Of a DNA stretch of 64,000 nucleotides, positions 63,576 through 64,000 are shown piece by piece; position 1 is the stretch's first letter, and each line of letters opens with the position of its first letter. The notes below the pieces were generated by a model. It saw only the letters and a program-made list of their open reading frames with translations, was not told where the DNA came from and searched no databases. Position numbers and translations under genes: made by a program. Source of the stretch: Erpobdella octoculata (Eukaryota > Annelida > Clitellata > Hirudinida > Erpobdellidae); contig OZ022242.1 in assembly GCA_963978895.1 (NCBI GenBank), positions 27,440,924-27,504,923 of the forward strand, given 5' to 3'.

Positions 63576-64000
63576 TATTTATATAGCGCTATTTCCGCAG
63601 TGTTCAATAGCGTTCGGTCGTGAACTTAGTAAACAGATATGTTTTAAGTCCACGACGGAAAACTGTTATGTGAGAGAAGTAGAGTTAGTAAGAGAAGAAG
63701 GAAGAGAGTTCCAGAGATAGGGACCAGAGTAGGAGAAAGAGCGTTTAGCAAAAGAATGCTTAATAGTGAAGATGCGAGAGTGATTACGAGAAGAAGAACG
63801 AAGACCAGACTTAAGAGGGATATGTATTAAATTAGTTAAGTAGAGAGGAGAAAGGCAATTTTTTATTTTGTACATTATTAAACAGATTTTAAAAATCACC
63901 CTATATCTGAGAGGAAGCCAATGGAGAAGAACAAGAGATGGAGAGATGTGAGAGGAGTAGGAGGTGCGAGAAACTAAGCGAGCAGCCGAGTTGAAGGCTT
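63541..64000 (-). mobile_element. LINE 3' end with ATTG/TGAT tail
   Basis: Minus strand. The frame at 63899-63666 has PLYLTNLIHIPLKSGLRSSS, then FAKRSFSYSGPYLWNSLPSS, the conserved RT tail (R-S-F-x-x-x-G-P-x-x-W-N-x-L-P) of CR1/L2-type LINEs. The 3' end runs through GCGCTATATAAATAAATGAT into a (TTGA)n tail at 63541-63571, the typical end of this group. The element continues beyond the right edge and interrupts THAP gene 2. Confidence 0.75.

Overview
The window looks like AT-rich nuclear DNA from an invertebrate animal. Introns are spliceosomal (GT-AG plus one GC-AG), poly(TA) and CATA-type microsatellites are long and numerous, and animal-type mobile elements fill nearly the whole 64 kb. A degenerate TTAGGG-like tract argues mildly against an insect. 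The sequence alone does not allow a species call; a cnidarian or similar invertebrate is possible. I see no convincing single-copy host gene, apart from a possible tRNA-Phe gene and a few short open frames I cannot assign.

Layout. 0-8.6 kb: remnants of a LINE, a BED-finger hAT element, a Helitron helicase, a possible piggyBac fragment, and a three-exon C2H2/MULE transposase gene. 8.6-19.2 kb: a putative 10.6 kb composite framed by inverted 'CGGAGTTGCCGAC' arms. It holds an unassigned 3.1 kb terminal-inverted-repeat element with a cysteine-rich protein, an R2-like LINE with a restriction-like endonuclease, and a Penelope-like element with a GIY-YIG nuclease and an inverted partial copy. 20-29 kb: an apparently complete P-superfamily transposon (19987-28905) with perfect 25-bp ends, a perfect 8-bp target duplication and a 20-exon THAP transposase gene. 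31-44 kb: PIF/Harbinger copy 1, split by a hAT (33450-34842) and by a second hAT (38416-43735) that contains a pogo element. That pogo element holds a tRNA-derived SINE and a 155-bp satellite. Two tRNA-Phe-like sequences and two foldback MITEs also lie here. 46.2-57.6 kb: an 11.3 kb CAGGCCCG-ended element that contains a hAT, which contains PIF/Harbinger copy 2. It also contains a second THAP transposase, split by a 2 kb foldback MULE carrying a Ulp1-protease/PHD reading frame. 58-61.3 kb: a MULE/SWIM transposase gene on the minus strand. 62.6-64 kb: the 5' part of another THAP/P transposase gene, cut by a LINE with an ATTG tail.

Target-site duplications fix much of the nesting order: 46240-57556 (GATAAACC), 47028-51763 (ATGAAAAT), 47138-51246 (TTA), 54264-56268 (ATTTTAGTT), 38416-43735 (ATCTGCCC), 33450-34842 (ATGAAAAn) and 19987-28905 (ATATTGTT). 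Most coding regions are broken by stops, deletions or homopolymer frameshifts. The 20-exon THAP gene is closest to intact: its splice phases agree throughout once two single-A indels are allowed for. Domain names are from recognition of motifs by eye; no database search was run.
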